From: Chloroflexota bacterium
GTDB lineage: Bacteria; Chloroflexota; Dehalococcoidia; Lucifugimonadales; UBA3495
DNA: 64,000 nt
Reading direction: 5' to 3'
Assembly (NCBI GenBank): GCA_009840165.1
Contig: VXOG01000111.1
Location: 21,649-85,648, forward strand
The notes below the pieces were generated by a model. The model was not told the DNA's origin, did not search any database, and saw only the letters and a program-made list of their open reading frames with translations. Within the stretch, counting starts at the first letter, position 1; every line of letters begins with the position of its first letter. A program made the position numbers and the translations under genes. Of the stretch, positions 43,577 to 52,588 are shown piece after piece.

Positions 43577-46120
43577 ATGACCACGATTGAAAATACCAAC
43601 GCGCTGATGAATCCCTTTGTTGTTGAAGGCGAAATTGGCGGATATCCCATCACCCTTGAGACCGGACGGTTGGCGCAGCAAGCCCACGGCTCCGTTACCA
43701 TCACGTGCGGCGAAACCATCCTGCTGGCGACGGCAGTCATGTCTGAGCAAGCCCGGGAAGGAATTGACTTCCTGCCGCTGACCGTAGAATTTGAAGAGCG
43801 TCTATACGCGGTGGGCAAGATTCCCGGCAGCTTTTTCCGGCGCGAAGGGCGGCCCGGCACCGAAGCGATCCTGTCCGCCCGTCTCACCGACCGCAGCATC
43901 CGCCCACTGTTCCCCAAGGGCCTGCATAACGAAGTTCAGGTCATCATCACCGTGCTCTCGGTTGATGAAGATCACCCACCGGAAACCCTGGGCATGGTTG
44001 CCGCCTCCGCGGCGTTGTCCATCAGCCAAATCCCGTTCGATGGCCCCATTGGAGCCTGCCGAGTTGCCTGGGACGGCAAAGACTACAGCATCAACTCCAG
44101 TTTTCAGCGCAGCAGTTCCGCCGACCTGAACATGGTGGTCGCCAGTAATCGGGACGCCATAATGATGGTCGAATCCGGTTCGGTGGAAGTCTCAGAAGAA
44201 GTTATCCTGGAAGGCATCAGGCTGGCCCACGAGAGCAACGTAAAGACAATCGAGCTCATTGATCGCCTGGTGTCGGAACGCGGAGCGGAAAAGACCGAAA
44301 TCCACGTTGACTACGCCAGCGCTGATGAACGGCAGAAGAAGATCGACGCTTTGGTCAACGGCCGCATCGCCGAGGTCCTGGAACGCAATTCGTTCAAGAG
44401 CGAGCGAGACTCCAGCCTGGACGCCATTGAAACGGAAGTGGCCGCGCAGTTGGCCGACGACTACTCGTCGGGCGAGATCGCCGAATCCTTCAAGAACCTC
44501 GTCAAGGCTGAGGTCAGGGGACGGATTCTAAACCTCAACGTGAGGCCCGACGGAAGAAAGCTGGACGAAATCCGCCCCATAACATGTAGCGTCGGCGAAT
44601 TGCCGCGCGCCCACGGCAGCGGCCTGTTTACGCGAGGCCAGACCCAGGTGCTTTCCATCGCCACTCTCGCATCGCTGGCAATGAAGCAAACACTGGACAC
44701 CGTCGGCCCCGACAACACCAAGCAGTTCATGCACCACTACAATTTCCCGCCCTACAGCGTCGGGGAAGCGCGGCGCGTCGGTTCCCCGGGCCGCCGGGAA
44801 ATCGGGCACGGCGCACTGGCGGAGCGGGCCATTCTGGCCGCGATGCCCCCTGAAGAGGATTTTCCCTACACGGTTCGCGTGGTCAGCGAAGTCTTGGCAT
44901 CCAACGGTTCCACTTCCATGGGGAGCGTCTGCGGATCGTCCATGGCGTTGATGGATGCCGGAGTGCCTCTGGTGGCGCCGGTGGCCGGCATTGCCATGGG
45001 TCTCATCACTGACGGCGATGGCGACCAATACGCCATCCTGAGCGACATCCAGGGAATCGAAGACTTCCTGGGCGACATGGACTTCAAGGTGGCGGGAACG
45101 GAACGGGGAATCAATGCTTTGCAGATGGACGTCAAGATTGATGGCCTGACGCAGGAGCTGTTGAGCGAAGCGCTGGAGCAGGCCCGCGTCGGACGCCTGC
45201 ATATCCTGGATCGCATGGCTGAGGCCATCACCGAGCCTCGCTCGCAAATGAGCAAGTACGCGCCGAAGCTGGTGAAGATGCAAATTCCTGTCGAGAAGAT
45301 CGGCGCGCTCATCGGGCCCGGCGGTCGGGTCATCCGCGCCATCCAGGAAGAGACGGGCTGCGGCATTGACGTCTCAGACGATGGCGGCGTCATCATATCC
45401 TCCAGCGACCAGCCGATGATCGAACTGGCGCGCAGCCGCGTGGACAGCCTGACCCGAGATCCGGAAGTCGGTGACATAATCACCGGCAAGATCACCCGCA
45501 CCACCAACTTCGGGGTGTTTGTTGAACTATCTCCGGGCGGCAAGGACGGATTGGTCCGCAACGAAGAGCTGGGTGATCTGGCTTACGAAGACGTGGACAT
45601 CGGCCAGGAAATCACCGTAATGATCCACGAAATAGACCACATGGGCCGCATCAATATGTCCCGCAGGGTCTTGATGGGCGACACTGAGCCGCCCCCGGCC
45701 CGGCCCGAACGCCCTAACTACGGCGAGCGCGACCGGGATCGCGGGCCACGAGGCGGCGGCTACGGGCGGGGCGGATTCGACCGGGATCGCGGAGGAGACC
45801 GTGGCGGTCGCGGCGGCTACGGCGGCGGCGGTGGACGAGACCGGAACAGCGGCGGACGTGGCAGCTACGGCGGCGGTGGCGACCGGGATCGCGGCGGACG
45901 CGGGGGTTACGGCGGTGGTGGAGATCGTGACCGCGGTGGCCGCGGCGGTGACCGTGGAGGTCGCGGCGGTCAGGGCGGCGAGAGAGATCGCAATTCCATG
46001 CTGGGCAGCGACCCCAACGACCGCGACCGTGGCGGGCGCAGGCCCTCCGGACGCCCCCAGGGCGGCAATCGCAACCCATCTGACCGGCGCTTCCTGGGCG
46101 GTGGCGGAGCTCGCCGCTAG
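43577..46120 (+). CDS. pnp: Polyribonucleotide nucleotidyltransferase with RGG-rich tail
   Basis: 847 residues from the ATG at 43577. The first RNase PH core begins [30 protein letters not shown] and the second at about 320 ([18 protein letters not shown]), with [16 protein letters not shown] in its active-site half. The KH domain reads [20 protein letters not shown] and the S1 domain reads [21 protein letters not shown]. PNPase degrades RNA 3' to 5' by phosphorolysis. After S1, residues 704-847 form an unusual low-complexity tail of repeated [14 protein letters not shown] units (RGG/RG type). It is probably co-transcribed with rpsO upstream. Confidence 0.97.
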   Translation: MTTIENTNALMNPFVVEGEIGGYPITLETGRLAQQAHGSVTITCGETILLATAVMSEQAREGIDFLPLTVEFEERLYAVGKIPGSFFRREGRPGTEAILSARLTDRSIRPLFPKGLHNEVQVIITVLSVDEDHPPETLGMVAASAALSISQIPFDGPIGACRVAWDGKDYSINSSFQRSSSADLNMVVASNRDAIMMVESGSVEVSEEVILEGIRLAHESNVKTIELIDRLVSERGAEKTEIHVDYASADERQKKIDALVNGRIAEVLERNSFKSERDSSLDAIETEVAAQLADDYSSGEIAESFKNLVKAEVRGRILNLNVRPDGRKLDEIRPITCSVGELPRAHGSGLFTRGQTQVLSIATLASLAMKQTLDTVGPDNTKQFMHHYNFPPYSVGEARRVGSPGRREIGHGALAERAILAAMPPEEDFPYTVRVVSEVLASNGSTSMGSVCGSSMALMDAGVPLVAPVAGIAMGLITDGDGDQYAILSDIQGIEDFLGDMDFKVAGTERGINALQMDVKIDGLTQELLSEALEQARVGRLHILDRMAEAITEPRSQMSKYAPKLVKMQIPVEKIGALIGPGGRVIRAIQEETGCGIDVSDDGGVIISSSDQPMIELARSRVDSLTRDPEVGDIITGKITRTTNFGVFVELSPGGKDGLVRNEELGDLAYEDVDIGQEITVMIHEIDHMGRINMSRRVLMGDTEPPPARPERPNYGERDRDRGPRGGGYGRGGFDRDRGGDRGGRGGYGGGGGRDRNSGGRGSYGGGGDRDRGGRGGYGGGGDRDRGGRGGDRGGRGGQGGERDRNSMLGSDPNDRDRGGRRPSGRPQGGNRNPSDRRFLGGGGARR
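45686..46120 (+). repeat. RGG/RG-rich coding repeat at the 3' end of pnp
   Basis: The DNA encoding the PNPase tail is built from variants of a GAC-CGG-GAT-CGC-GGC-GGA-type unit, giving imperfect tandem repeats of Arg, Gly and Asp codons over 435 bp. Long antisense open frames here are by-products of the skewed composition. Confidence 0.85.
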
Positions 46121-46151
46121 GTCAAGGCGACGGAGTTGAGGAGGCCACGTT

Positions 46152-46841
46152 ATGCCAGTGATTACCATTAATGGTCCCATCGGCGCCGGTTCCATCGCCG
46201 TCGGCCAGCAGGTTGCGCGCGACCTGCACCTCAACTACGTTGACCGCATGGTATTTGCGGAAGCGGCCCGAATCATTGGCTCGCCGGTATCCATCCTGAT
46301 GGCCAAGGAACAGCGGGTGGAACGGTTCGGGGACCGGGTTACCGCGCTGCTGGGTCGTGTTCTGGAACGGGCCGCCGTTTCCGGCGACTACGACCTGGGC
46401 GTCGGAATCGAGACGCTGCCGGAAACATACCATGAACTCGCCGGCGAGTCCTCATCACGGGTCCAGCGGGTCAACGACCAACTTTTCATTGATACCACGC
46501 GGGAGGTTGTACGAAATCTTGCTCAGGCCGGCCATGTGGTTATTATCGGACGCGGGGCAAACGTGATTTTGGGCGATACTCCCGGTGTGCTCCACGTGGG
46601 CATGCTGGCGCCCATGTCCAGACGGGTGGAAACCATCATGGAAAGGGAGCACCTCGGCGAGGAGGAAGCTCGCACCTACCTGGAAGGGCTGGAAGAGGCA
46701 AGGGTCAAGTTCTTCGAAAAGTTTTTCAAGGTGTCGCCGCAAGACCCGACGCTCTATCACATGATGCTGGATATGGGGCACATGAGCGATGACACAGCGG
46801 CGAAAATCATCGCGCACGCCACTGGCGATCTGGAACACTGA
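46152..46841 (+). CDS. Cytidylate kinase-like family protein
   Basis: A 229-residue P-loop-fold protein of the cytidylate kinase-like type. The N-terminal loop is ITINGPIGAGSIAVGQQVARDL, which lacks the canonical GKS/T Lys of cytidylate kinase; members of this like-family (usually written SRQxGSGGxxIA) also deviate there. NYVDRMVFAEAARIIG and VVIIGRGANVILGDTPGVLHVGMLAP follow, and then VETIMEREHLGEEEARTYLE with the helical lid. It may phosphorylate a nucleotide or another small metabolite; no substrate is established. It lies 31 bp downstream of pnp, so they may share a transcript. Confidence 0.75.
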   Translation: MPVITINGPIGAGSIAVGQQVARDLHLNYVDRMVFAEAARIIGSPVSILMAKEQRVERFGDRVTALLGRVLERAAVSGDYDLGVGIETLPETYHELAGESSSRVQRVNDQLFIDTTREVVRNLAQAGHVVIIGRGANVILGDTPGVLHVGMLAPMSRRVETIMEREHLGEEEARTYLEGLEEARVKFFEKFFKVSPQDPTLYHMMLDMGHMSDDTAAKIIAHATGDLEH

Positions 46842-46936
46842 CGGCGGCAAATTGCTTCGGGACGTTTCGGAAGCGAAGTAAAAGAACGCTGAAACAGGCG
46901 CGTATCTCCGCGCATCTCTAAGGAGGTCACTACGAA

Positions 46937-47230
46937 ATGTTCATCCGAATGGTCTGGGGAAAGCTTCGAGCCGGTTGCTGGGAAGAGTTCGAGCGACACT
47001 ACCACGAGCGCGTAGCCGCCGGCGTCAAGCCCAAGGGACTGCACGAACGGCAGTTGATCCGCAGCACCGAGGACCCCGATGAAGGTATCAGCGTCAGCGT
47101 GTGGGAAACGCTGGGTGATCTGCGAGCGTACGAGACCAGCGATTTTCGGGCCAACACCGCTCGGGAAGTGGAGCACCTGTACCGCGGCGAGTACTGGGTC
47201 AAGCATTTCGAGGTTTCTTCAACCGACTAG
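46937..47230 (+). CDS. Antibiotic-biosynthesis-monooxygenase-like (ABM) small protein
   Basis: 97 residues from the ATG at 46937 behind AAGGAGGTCA. MFIRMVWGKLRAGCWEEFERHYHERVA is the beta-strand plus helix opening of ABM ferredoxin-like barrels, followed by KGLHERQLIRSTEDPDEGISVSVWETLGDLRAYE. Such dimeric proteins include quinol monooxygenases and heme-degrading enzymes, as well as many of unknown role; the heme-degradation residues are not obvious here. It has its own terminator downstream (47254-47290). Function is unknown beyond the fold. Confidence 0.75.
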   Translation: MFIRMVWGKLRAGCWEEFERHYHERVAAGVKPKGLHERQLIRSTEDPDEGISVSVWETLGDLRAYETSDFRANTAREVEHLYRGEYWVKHFEVSSTD

Positions 47231-47253
47231 CCTCAGGTTCCATTCTGAAAAAG

Positions 47254-47290
47254 CTGGCCCCGCAATTAATACTTGCGGGGCCAGGATTTT
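47254..47290. terminator. Strong bidirectional intrinsic terminator
   Basis: A perfect 12-bp stem CTGGCCCCGCAA/TTGCGGGGCCAG (47254-47265 with 47273-47284) has a 7-nt loop, ATTTT on the right and AAAAA on the left. It lies between the convergent ABM-like gene (plus) and the GlcG-like gene (minus) and can terminate both. Confidence 0.9.
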
Positions 47291-47330
47291 AGCGGTGAGG
47301 TATAGAGGCGAGGCATGCCTCGTCCCGGCA

Positions 47331-47750
47331 TTACCGACTGGCAGATGCGCCGGAGAGCCGAGCGATCCCGGCGCGGGAACAGTCCTCGTCCTCCTGCGCC
47401 GTGCCGCCGCTGCCGCCTACCGCCCCAATCAATTCGCCGTTCATGTAGATGGGTAGCGCGCCCTGGCCGGGAACGAATTCGCCACGCTCCACTTCCATCA
47501 CCGCCCGCATGATGGGCGTAGTGGACCGCTCGGTAAGGTCGCCGCTGGGTTCACCAAAGCAGGCAGACGCGCGGGCCTTGCCCCGAGACACGTAGGGGGT
47601 CCGCCACGCCGACCCGTCCATCTTGCACATGGTGATGAGATCGCCGCGGGCGTCCACGACGGAAAAACTGAAAGCCTTGCCCAGTTCAAGGGCGGCGGTT
47701 TTGGCTCCGGCGAGGACAGCTTCGGCTTGTTCCAGAGTGATATTTGGCAT
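47331..47750 (-). CDS. GlcG/HbpS-like (PduO C-terminal type) protein
   Basis: The start is the ATG at 47750 (MPNITLEQAEAVLAGAKTAA); the longer frame passes through the promoter region. The 139-residue protein has FSFSVVDARGDLITMCKMDGSAW, PYVSRGKARASACF, and GQGALPIYMNGELIGAVGGSGGT, the last being the conserved C-terminal loop of the GlcG/HbpS family (PF03928). HbpS-like members bind heme, GlcG accompanies glycolate oxidation, and PduO C-terminal domains bind heme as well; which of these applies is unclear. An extended -10 box lies at 47832-47840. Confidence 0.85.
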   Translation of the reverse strand: MPNITLEQAEAVLAGAKTAALELGKAFSFSVVDARGDLITMCKMDGSAWRTPYVSRGKARASACFGEPSGDLTERSTTPIMRAVMEVERGEFVPGQGALPIYMNGELIGAVGGSGGTAQEDEDCSRAGIARLSGASASR

Positions 47751-47831
47751 TGCAGCAGGACTCCTTGAGATGGATATAGTTTCATTACAAACGGGCGTTG
47801 CTCCGGTTGAGCGCGCTCCATCGGCTGCGCT

Positions 47832-47840
47832 ATTATAGCA
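47832..47840 (-). promoter_or_regulatory. Extended -10 promoter box for the GlcG-like gene
   Basis: The minus strand reads TGCTATAAT, identical to the boxes before leuC and tsaD, about 82 nt upstream of the ATG at 47750. Confidence 0.55.
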
Positions 47841-47900
47841 GGGCTGTCCGCTGATCAATTGCGCCCTGCCCGGGGCCGGCAATGCGAGAGGCGCTTCAAC

Positions 47901-48026
47901 ATGATGGGTTTTTTTGAAGGATTCAACAAGGGCTGCGGCTGCGCTATCGGTTTGGTAGTGGGCTTGGTGATTGCCGCCATAGTTCTTACTCTGTTGTTTG
48001 GCACTTGTGGAGTGGAGGTTCGATAG
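47901..48026 (+). CDS. Small single-pass membrane protein, 41 residues
   Basis: A very short gene from the ATG at 47901 with GAGAGG about 9 nt upstream. It encodes MMGFFEGFNKGCGCAIG followed by one hydrophobic helix (LVVGLVIAAIVLTLLF) and GTCGVEVR. The short soluble N-terminus with a GCGC motif, the single transmembrane segment, and a third Cys after it are consistent with a small membrane peptide. It lies 38 bp before the LLM oxidoreductase gene on the same strand, so it could be co-expressed. No known family can be assigned by eye. Confidence 0.6.
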   Translation: MMGFFEGFNKGCGCAIGLVVGLVIAAIVLTLLFGTCGVEVR

Positions 48027-48064
48027 CGGCGCGGTGGACATCCCAACTTGTCAGGAGTAGCGTA

Positions 48065-49009
48065 ATGCAATTCGGATTCTATCTACCCAACCACGGCCCC
48101 AACGCCCAGCCCGGGGCCCTAGCCCAAATCGCGCAAACCGGGGATCGCCTCGGTTTCTATTGTATGGTGGCCGGTGATCACGTCCTTGTCCCCAGTCGAA
48201 TCGATTCGCCTTACCCGTACACTGTCGGCGGCGAGTTTCCCACTGGAGAGAGCGGCGAATACTTCGAACAACTCACGCTGCTGACCTACTTGGCCGGCGT
48301 TACGGAAAACATACGCCTGGTGCCCAGCGTGATGATCGTGCCGTATCGCCCGCCGATCCTAGCGGCCAAGATACTGGCCACGCTGGACGTGTTGTCACAA
48401 GGCAGGCTGATCCTCGGCGTGGGTGTGGGCTGGATGGAAGAGGAATTTGAGGCGCTGGGAACGCCGCCCTTCGCCGAACGTGGCCCGGTTACGGACGAAT
48501 ACCTGCGCGCCTATAAAGAGTTATGGACCAGCCCGAACCCCCAATTTGACGGTAAGTACGTCCAGTTTTCCGACATTCAGTTTCTGCCCAAGCCGGTGCA
48601 GAAACCCCACCCGCCGATTTGGGTGGGCGGTCAGAGCCGTCCGGCGATCCGGCGGGCCGCCACCCTGGGCGACGGCTGGCATCCCGTAGGAACCATACCC
48701 GCGGCGACGCTGGAGCCGGAAGAATTGGCGGGCGATCTTGTTACTCTGAACCGCTTTGCCGAGCAAGCCGGCCGTGAACCGGCCGAGATCCAGATCTCCA
48801 TGAAGGCACCCCTCTATGATCCCGCCACCATGCAAACTGGCCCGCGCCGGCGGTTCTCGGGTTCGCCAGACGCGATCCTGGAAGACGTTCACACGTACTC
48901 CGAAATCGGCGTTTCCCACATCATTTTCGACATTCGAGGTAGCGAACTCAACCAGTCGCTGGAACGGCTGGACTGGTTTGCGGGCGACATAATGAGCCAG
49001 GTTGATTGA
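48065..49009 (+). CDS. LLM-class flavin/F420-dependent oxidoreductase
   Basis: 314 residues from the ATG at 48065 behind CAGGAG; a longer frame is not family-like. It is a TIM barrel of the bacterial-luciferase superfamily: MQFGFYLPNHGPNAQPGALA, DRLGFYCMVAGDHVLVP, IRLVPSVMIVPYRPPILAAKILATLDVLSQGRLILGVGVGWMEEEFEALG, and PVQKPHPPIWVGGQSRPAIRRAATLGDGWHP. The last block is typical of the TIGR03619-like F420-dependent group. It probably uses reduced F420 or FMN to oxidise or reduce an organic substrate. The substrate is unknown; a second LLM enzyme is at 57920. Confidence 0.9.
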   Translation: MQFGFYLPNHGPNAQPGALAQIAQTGDRLGFYCMVAGDHVLVPSRIDSPYPYTVGGEFPTGESGEYFEQLTLLTYLAGVTENIRLVPSVMIVPYRPPILAAKILATLDVLSQGRLILGVGVGWMEEEFEALGTPPFAERGPVTDEYLRAYKELWTSPNPQFDGKYVQFSDIQFLPKPVQKPHPPIWVGGQSRPAIRRAATLGDGWHPVGTIPAATLEPEELAGDLVTLNRFAEQAGREPAEIQISMKAPLYDPATMQTGPRRRFSGSPDAILEDVHTYSEIGVSHIIFDIRGSELNQSLERLDWFAGDIMSQVD

Positions 49010-49035
49010 TTCGGCATCGGATTCGATGCCTCCTA

Positions 49036-49071
49036 AACCGTAGGGGCGACGCATGCGTCGCCCCTACGGTT
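49036..49071. repeat. 36-bp perfect palindrome, GTAGGGGCGA family, copy 2
   Basis: Arms AACCGTAGGGGCGA and TCGCCCCTACGGTT flank the palindromic centre CGCATGCG. It lies between the convergent LLM gene and the CoA-transferase gene, where it can act as a bidirectional terminator-like stem. Confidence 0.93.
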
Positions 49072-49091
49072 CTCGGCCTGATGCGCCGCGG

Positions 49092-50306
49092 CTAGCCGGG
49101 TATTTCGTCGTAGTGGTCGAAGTTCCCGATAACGTTGGCCTCGTACAGAGCCTGCACCTCGTCCTCGGAGTAATCCAGGAGGCCCGTGAGCACGTCTTCG
49201 TTGTGCTCCCCGACGCGCGGCGTGGTTCCGACGACGGCGGGCGTGCGGCTGAAGTGCCAGAAGTCGCCGGACACGGCAATGGTGCCGGCTAGGAAGTCGT
49301 CAACTTCGACCATGGCCCGCCGCTCCCACGGATGCGGATCGGCGGCCGCCTGCGCGATGGTATTTACCGGGGCAGCCACCACGTCATGGTGCGTAAAGTG
49401 CGCGATGGCTTCCCGCATGGTCATGTCGGCCATCAGGTCGCGCATTGCCTGGTTGACGGCCTCGCCATTGCGGCCTCGCTCGTGCCGCGTGGTGAAACGC
49501 GGATCTTCCAGCCACTCGGGCTTACCCAAAGCGTTGCACACGCGATGCCAGTGGTGCTGGTCGCCGGCGGAGATGAGCACCCAGCCATCCTTGCACGGGT
49601 AAGTTCCCGACGGCGGCGCGGCGGACTCGCCGCGACGCGGTTCGATGCCAGCGCCATGGTAGGCGGTGACCGGGATCTCGGTGTAACTATAGCCGGTGTC
49701 CGCGAGACAGGCGTCAATGGTCTGGCCTACACCGGAGGACTCACGCTCGTGCAGGGCGGCCAGGGTGCCGATGGCAGCGTGGAGGGCGGTGGTCCGGTCG
49801 ATGATGGGCACGCCGGCGCGGATGGGCGGCATTCCCTCTTCACCGGTTACCATGGCGATACCGGACATGGTCTGCCCAATGGGGTCGTAGCCGATCTGGT
49901 CCCGGTACGGACCGAATTGGCCGTAGGCCGACACATTGACCATGATGATGCGCGGGTTCAGTTCGTAGAGCACGTCGTAGCCGAAGCCCATGATGTCGAT
50001 GGTTCCGGGCCGGAAGTTCTGCAACAGGACGTCGGATACCTTCACCAGTTTGCGGAGAACCTCCTTGCCGTCCTCTTTGCGGAGGTCAATGCTCAGGCTC
50101 TTCTTGCCGCTGTTGTACTGCACCCAGTAGGCGGACTGCTTGCGCACCCAGGGAGCGTGGTAGCGGGTCTCTTCGCCGCCCAGTCGCTCTACCTTGATGA
50201 CCTCTGCGCCCAGGCGGGCCAGCACTTGGGCGCAACGAGGGCCGGCCTGGTGCCGACCCAAGTCAATTACTCGTATCCCGTTCAGGGGGCCATTCGCTTC
50301 TGCCAT
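49092..50306 (-). CDS. CaiB/BaiF family CoA-transferase
   Basis: The start is the ATG at 50306 (MAEANGPLNGIRVIDLGRHQ) with AGGAGA ahead of it. The 404-residue family III transferase has GAEVIKVERLGGEETRYHAPW, DVLLQNFRPGTIDIMGFGYD, and the catalytic Asp at D170 in PIIDRTTALHAA, where the usual Gly four residues later is Ala. SGVGQTIDACLAD follows. It moves CoA between acids through an aspartyl-CoA intermediate. It lies downstream of, and on the same strand as, another CaiB protein, an MBL hydrolase and the mutase genes, so it may act in the same pathway. Substrates are unknown. Confidence 0.9.
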   Translation of the reverse strand: MAEANGPLNGIRVIDLGRHQAGPRCAQVLARLGAEVIKVERLGGEETRYHAPWVRKQSAYWVQYNSGKKSLSIDLRKEDGKEVLRKLVKVSDVLLQNFRPGTIDIMGFGYDVLYELNPRIIMVNVSAYGQFGPYRDQIGYDPIGQTMSGIAMVTGEEGMPPIRAGVPIIDRTTALHAAIGTLAALHERESSGVGQTIDACLADTGYSYTEIPVTAYHGAGIEPRRGESAAPPSGTYPCKDGWVLISAGDQHHWHRVCNALGKPEWLEDPRFTTRHERGRNGEAVNQAMRDLMADMTMREAIAHFTHHDVVAAPVNTIAQAAADPHPWERRAMVEVDDFLAGTIAVSGDFWHFSRTPAVVGTTPRVGEHNEDVLTGLLDYSEDEVQALYEANVIGNFDHYDEIPG

Positions 50307-50461
50307 AACCGGTTCTCCTAAACTTTTGGATTCATTTGCCCCGGCTTTGACCAACGGAAAGCGCGGGCGACAATAGCGTCGCGGCTCCAATCAGACGCGG
50401 CGTTTTCAAGTGTCGCCATTCTACGCCGCAAGTGCAGGATGGGCAAGCGCGAGGAAATGGG

Positions 50462-51721
50462 TCAGACCGCCCCTTCCGCTGCCAGTTCCGATAGCTGTTC
50501 CGGCGTTAGTCCGCCCAACGTGCAGAGGATCTCGGCGTTGTGTTCGCCCAGGGTGGGAGGAGCGCCGGCCGGCGCCGATTCGCAACCAGTGAGCCGGATT
50601 GGTGTAGCCAGCGACCGGAACGTTCCGCCCAGAGTGTCCTCGGTGTCCGTGTACATCCCCCGCGCCTCAAGCTGCGGGCAACCAGCCAAATCCGCCACGC
50701 TTTGCGTTACACCCATGGAAAACCCGATTTCGGTGAGCTTGCCGGCCACTTCCCATTTAGGACGTACAGATGACCAGGATTCTATAGCCGGGATCACCTG
50801 ATCAAACACAAAATCTGCGTCGGGAAACTGTTGCAGGTAGCGTTCATCCTGTGTTGGCAGATCAGATCGCTCAACCAGGTCCCACAGCGCTGCCAGGCGT
50901 TGTGGACTGCGCACGCCGGCCATGATGACGTAGCCGTCAGCCGCCCGAAACACCAGGCCGGGCCCCAGTGATCCCTGTCGGGTACGCCCCGGAATTTGGC
51001 CAGTAGCCTGATATGCGTTCATGTTGCTGATCACATGGGAGGCCATGCAGTCGTACATTGCCACGTCAACGTGTTGCCCCTGGCCCGTCTGGCGCCGGGT
51101 TTCTAATGCCAGGACGATGCTCAACGCGGCCCAAACCCCCGGCACTGAGTCGCCCATGTTGTCGCCGACCGCTTGCGGCCTGCCGTCGGGCTCGCCGGTA
51201 ATCTCCATCCAGCCCGACATGGCCTGGATTGCCAGGTTATTCGCTGGCCAGTTCGAGTAAGGGCCGCGCGCGCCGTCGCTGTCTCCGTACCCGGTGATCT
51301 CGGCGTAGATCAAGCGTGGGTTGATTTCGCCCAGCCGGTCATATCCCAGGCCCAGCCGCCGGAACGCGCCCGGCCCCCAGTTGTCCAACAACACGTCGGA
51401 GTTGGCAACCAGATTCTCAAAGGCCGTCTTGCAGACCGGATTTCGCAAGTCCAGGGTAACGGATTTCTTGTTGCGGTTGACGCCAAGGAACCGACTGCTG
51501 ACCTGCCCGGTTTCAGCATCGCCAATGAACGGGCCACGGCCGCGCGCCAGGTCACCGGTGCGAGGCCGTTCAATCTTGATGACCTCCGCGCCCATGTCCG
51601 CCAGGATCAGCGAGCAAAACGGCCCGGCAACGATGTGCGTGGCATCCAGAACGCGGACGCCATTCAGGGGTAAGGGCAGAGTCGCCGCGGGCTTGGCCGT
51701 GGGAATTTCGGAATCAGGCAT
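50462..51721 (-). CDS. CaiB/BaiF family CoA-transferase
   Basis: A 419-residue family III CoA-transferase: GVRVLDATHIVAGPFCSLILADMGAEVIKIE-type N-terminal block, VLLDNWGPGAFRRLGLGYD, the catalytic Asp at D191 in GDSVPGVWAALS, and TGQGQHVDVAMYDCM. Both conserved residues around the Asp (GDxxxG) are present, so it should be catalytic. It lies 155 bp upstream of the other CaiB gene and 51 bp downstream of the MBL-fold gene in a minus-strand run ending the mutase cluster. Donor and acceptor acids cannot be predicted; activation of the acid that feeds the mutase is one option. Confidence 0.92.
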   Translation of the reverse strand: MPDSEIPTAKPAATLPLPLNGVRVLDATHIVAGPFCSLILADMGAEVIKIERPRTGDLARGRGPFIGDAETGQVSSRFLGVNRNKKSVTLDLRNPVCKTAFENLVANSDVLLDNWGPGAFRRLGLGYDRLGEINPRLIYAEITGYGDSDGARGPYSNWPANNLAIQAMSGWMEITGEPDGRPQAVGDNMGDSVPGVWAALSIVLALETRRQTGQGQHVDVAMYDCMASHVISNMNAYQATGQIPGRTRQGSLGPGLVFRAADGYVIMAGVRSPQRLAALWDLVERSDLPTQDERYLQQFPDADFVFDQVIPAIESWSSVRPKWEVAGKLTEIGFSMGVTQSVADLAGCPQLEARGMYTDTEDTLGGTFRSLATPIRLTGCESAPAGAPPTLGEHNAEILCTLGGLTPEQLSELAAEGAV

Positions 51722-51772
51722 AGTGAATCATCCCCAAGTTTTGGTTTTTCTCCATGCCAAGTTTACGACAAA

Positions 51773-52558
51773 TCACGACACGTACTCTGCCAGTGACCGC
51801 AGCGCCGCCCGCGCACCCTTTCGCATCGGCTCGAAGTGGCTGAAACAAAGTATCTCGAAATCCAGTGAGGCCAGCTTTTGCACCGATCTTTTCGCCGCTT
51901 CCATATCGCTGGTGAACCAACGCGACGGCAGCGTTAGTCGTCCCTGGTATCGTTGTATCGCATCGGCCACCAGCAGCGCCCCCTCGTTAGGGAAATGCAG
52001 ACTGATACTCCCGGGGGTATGACCCGGCGTGTGGACCACTCTGGCCCCGCCCAATAACGGCAGGCAATCCCCATCATCCAGCTCGGTCGCCACCGGAAAA
52101 TGAGGGGGTGTCATCGGAGCCATCAGCGGCCACATCAAAGGACGTAGCCAGCGTGGTTCGACCGGATTCGGAATGACCTTTCCCGGCTTGCCGGCCAGGT
52201 ATGGCGCCTCCAGCCAGTGTGCTGATACCGGGGCGCCGGTCGCCCGCCGCAGCCCGGCCATTCCTCCTACGTGGTCCGGATGGTAGTGAGTGGAGATCAA
52301 CCGCTCCACTGAGTCCGCGCCATACCCCAGCCCTCCCAGGTAGCTCAACAGAGGACGATTGTGGAAGCGCCGCCACCCCGAGTCAATCACCGTTACCGAT
52401 GCTTCGCCGCTTTCAGCATCAGGCGTGATTACGATAAAAGCGCTGGTGACGCCCAGCGAGCGTTGGTGAAGTCCCGGCAATACCTCTCCTACCCCAACCC
52501 GCGGCCCGGGTATGCTGGGCGGACGGTATATCAACTCGTCGGGAATTGGCCAATCCAT
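51773..52558 (-). CDS. MBL-fold metallo-hydrolase
   Basis: A 261-residue metallo-beta-lactamase-fold protein with the metal motif ISTHYHPDHVGGMAG (HxHxDH), a second His in ARVVHTPGHTPGSISLHFP, and Asp in ALLVADAIQRYQGRL; a C-terminal His is in CFSHFEPMRKG. This is the binuclear set of glyoxalase II-like and thioesterase-like hydrolases. Given its neighbours (CoA ligase, CoA-transferases, B12 mutase), a thioesterase or lactonase role is plausible but not shown. It lies 30 bp downstream of the ligase gene on the same strand. Confidence 0.88.
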   Translation of the reverse strand: MDWPIPDELIYRPPSIPGPRVGVGEVLPGLHQRSLGVTSAFIVITPDAESGEASVTVIDSGWRRFHNRPLLSYLGGLGYGADSVERLISTHYHPDHVGGMAGLRRATGAPVSAHWLEAPYLAGKPGKVIPNPVEPRWLRPLMWPLMAPMTPPHFPVATELDDGDCLPLLGGARVVHTPGHTPGSISLHFPNEGALLVADAIQRYQGRLTLPSRWFTSDMEAAKRSVQKLASLDFEILCFSHFEPMRKGARAALRSLAEYVS

Positions 52559-52588
52559 ACCTCAAGTACATCCGATGCAGCGACGAAA

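Noticed and set aside
45527-46234. Minus-strand open frame rich in Ala, Thr and Val
   Set aside because: It is the complement of the repetitive pnp RGG tail; composition is driven by the repeats.
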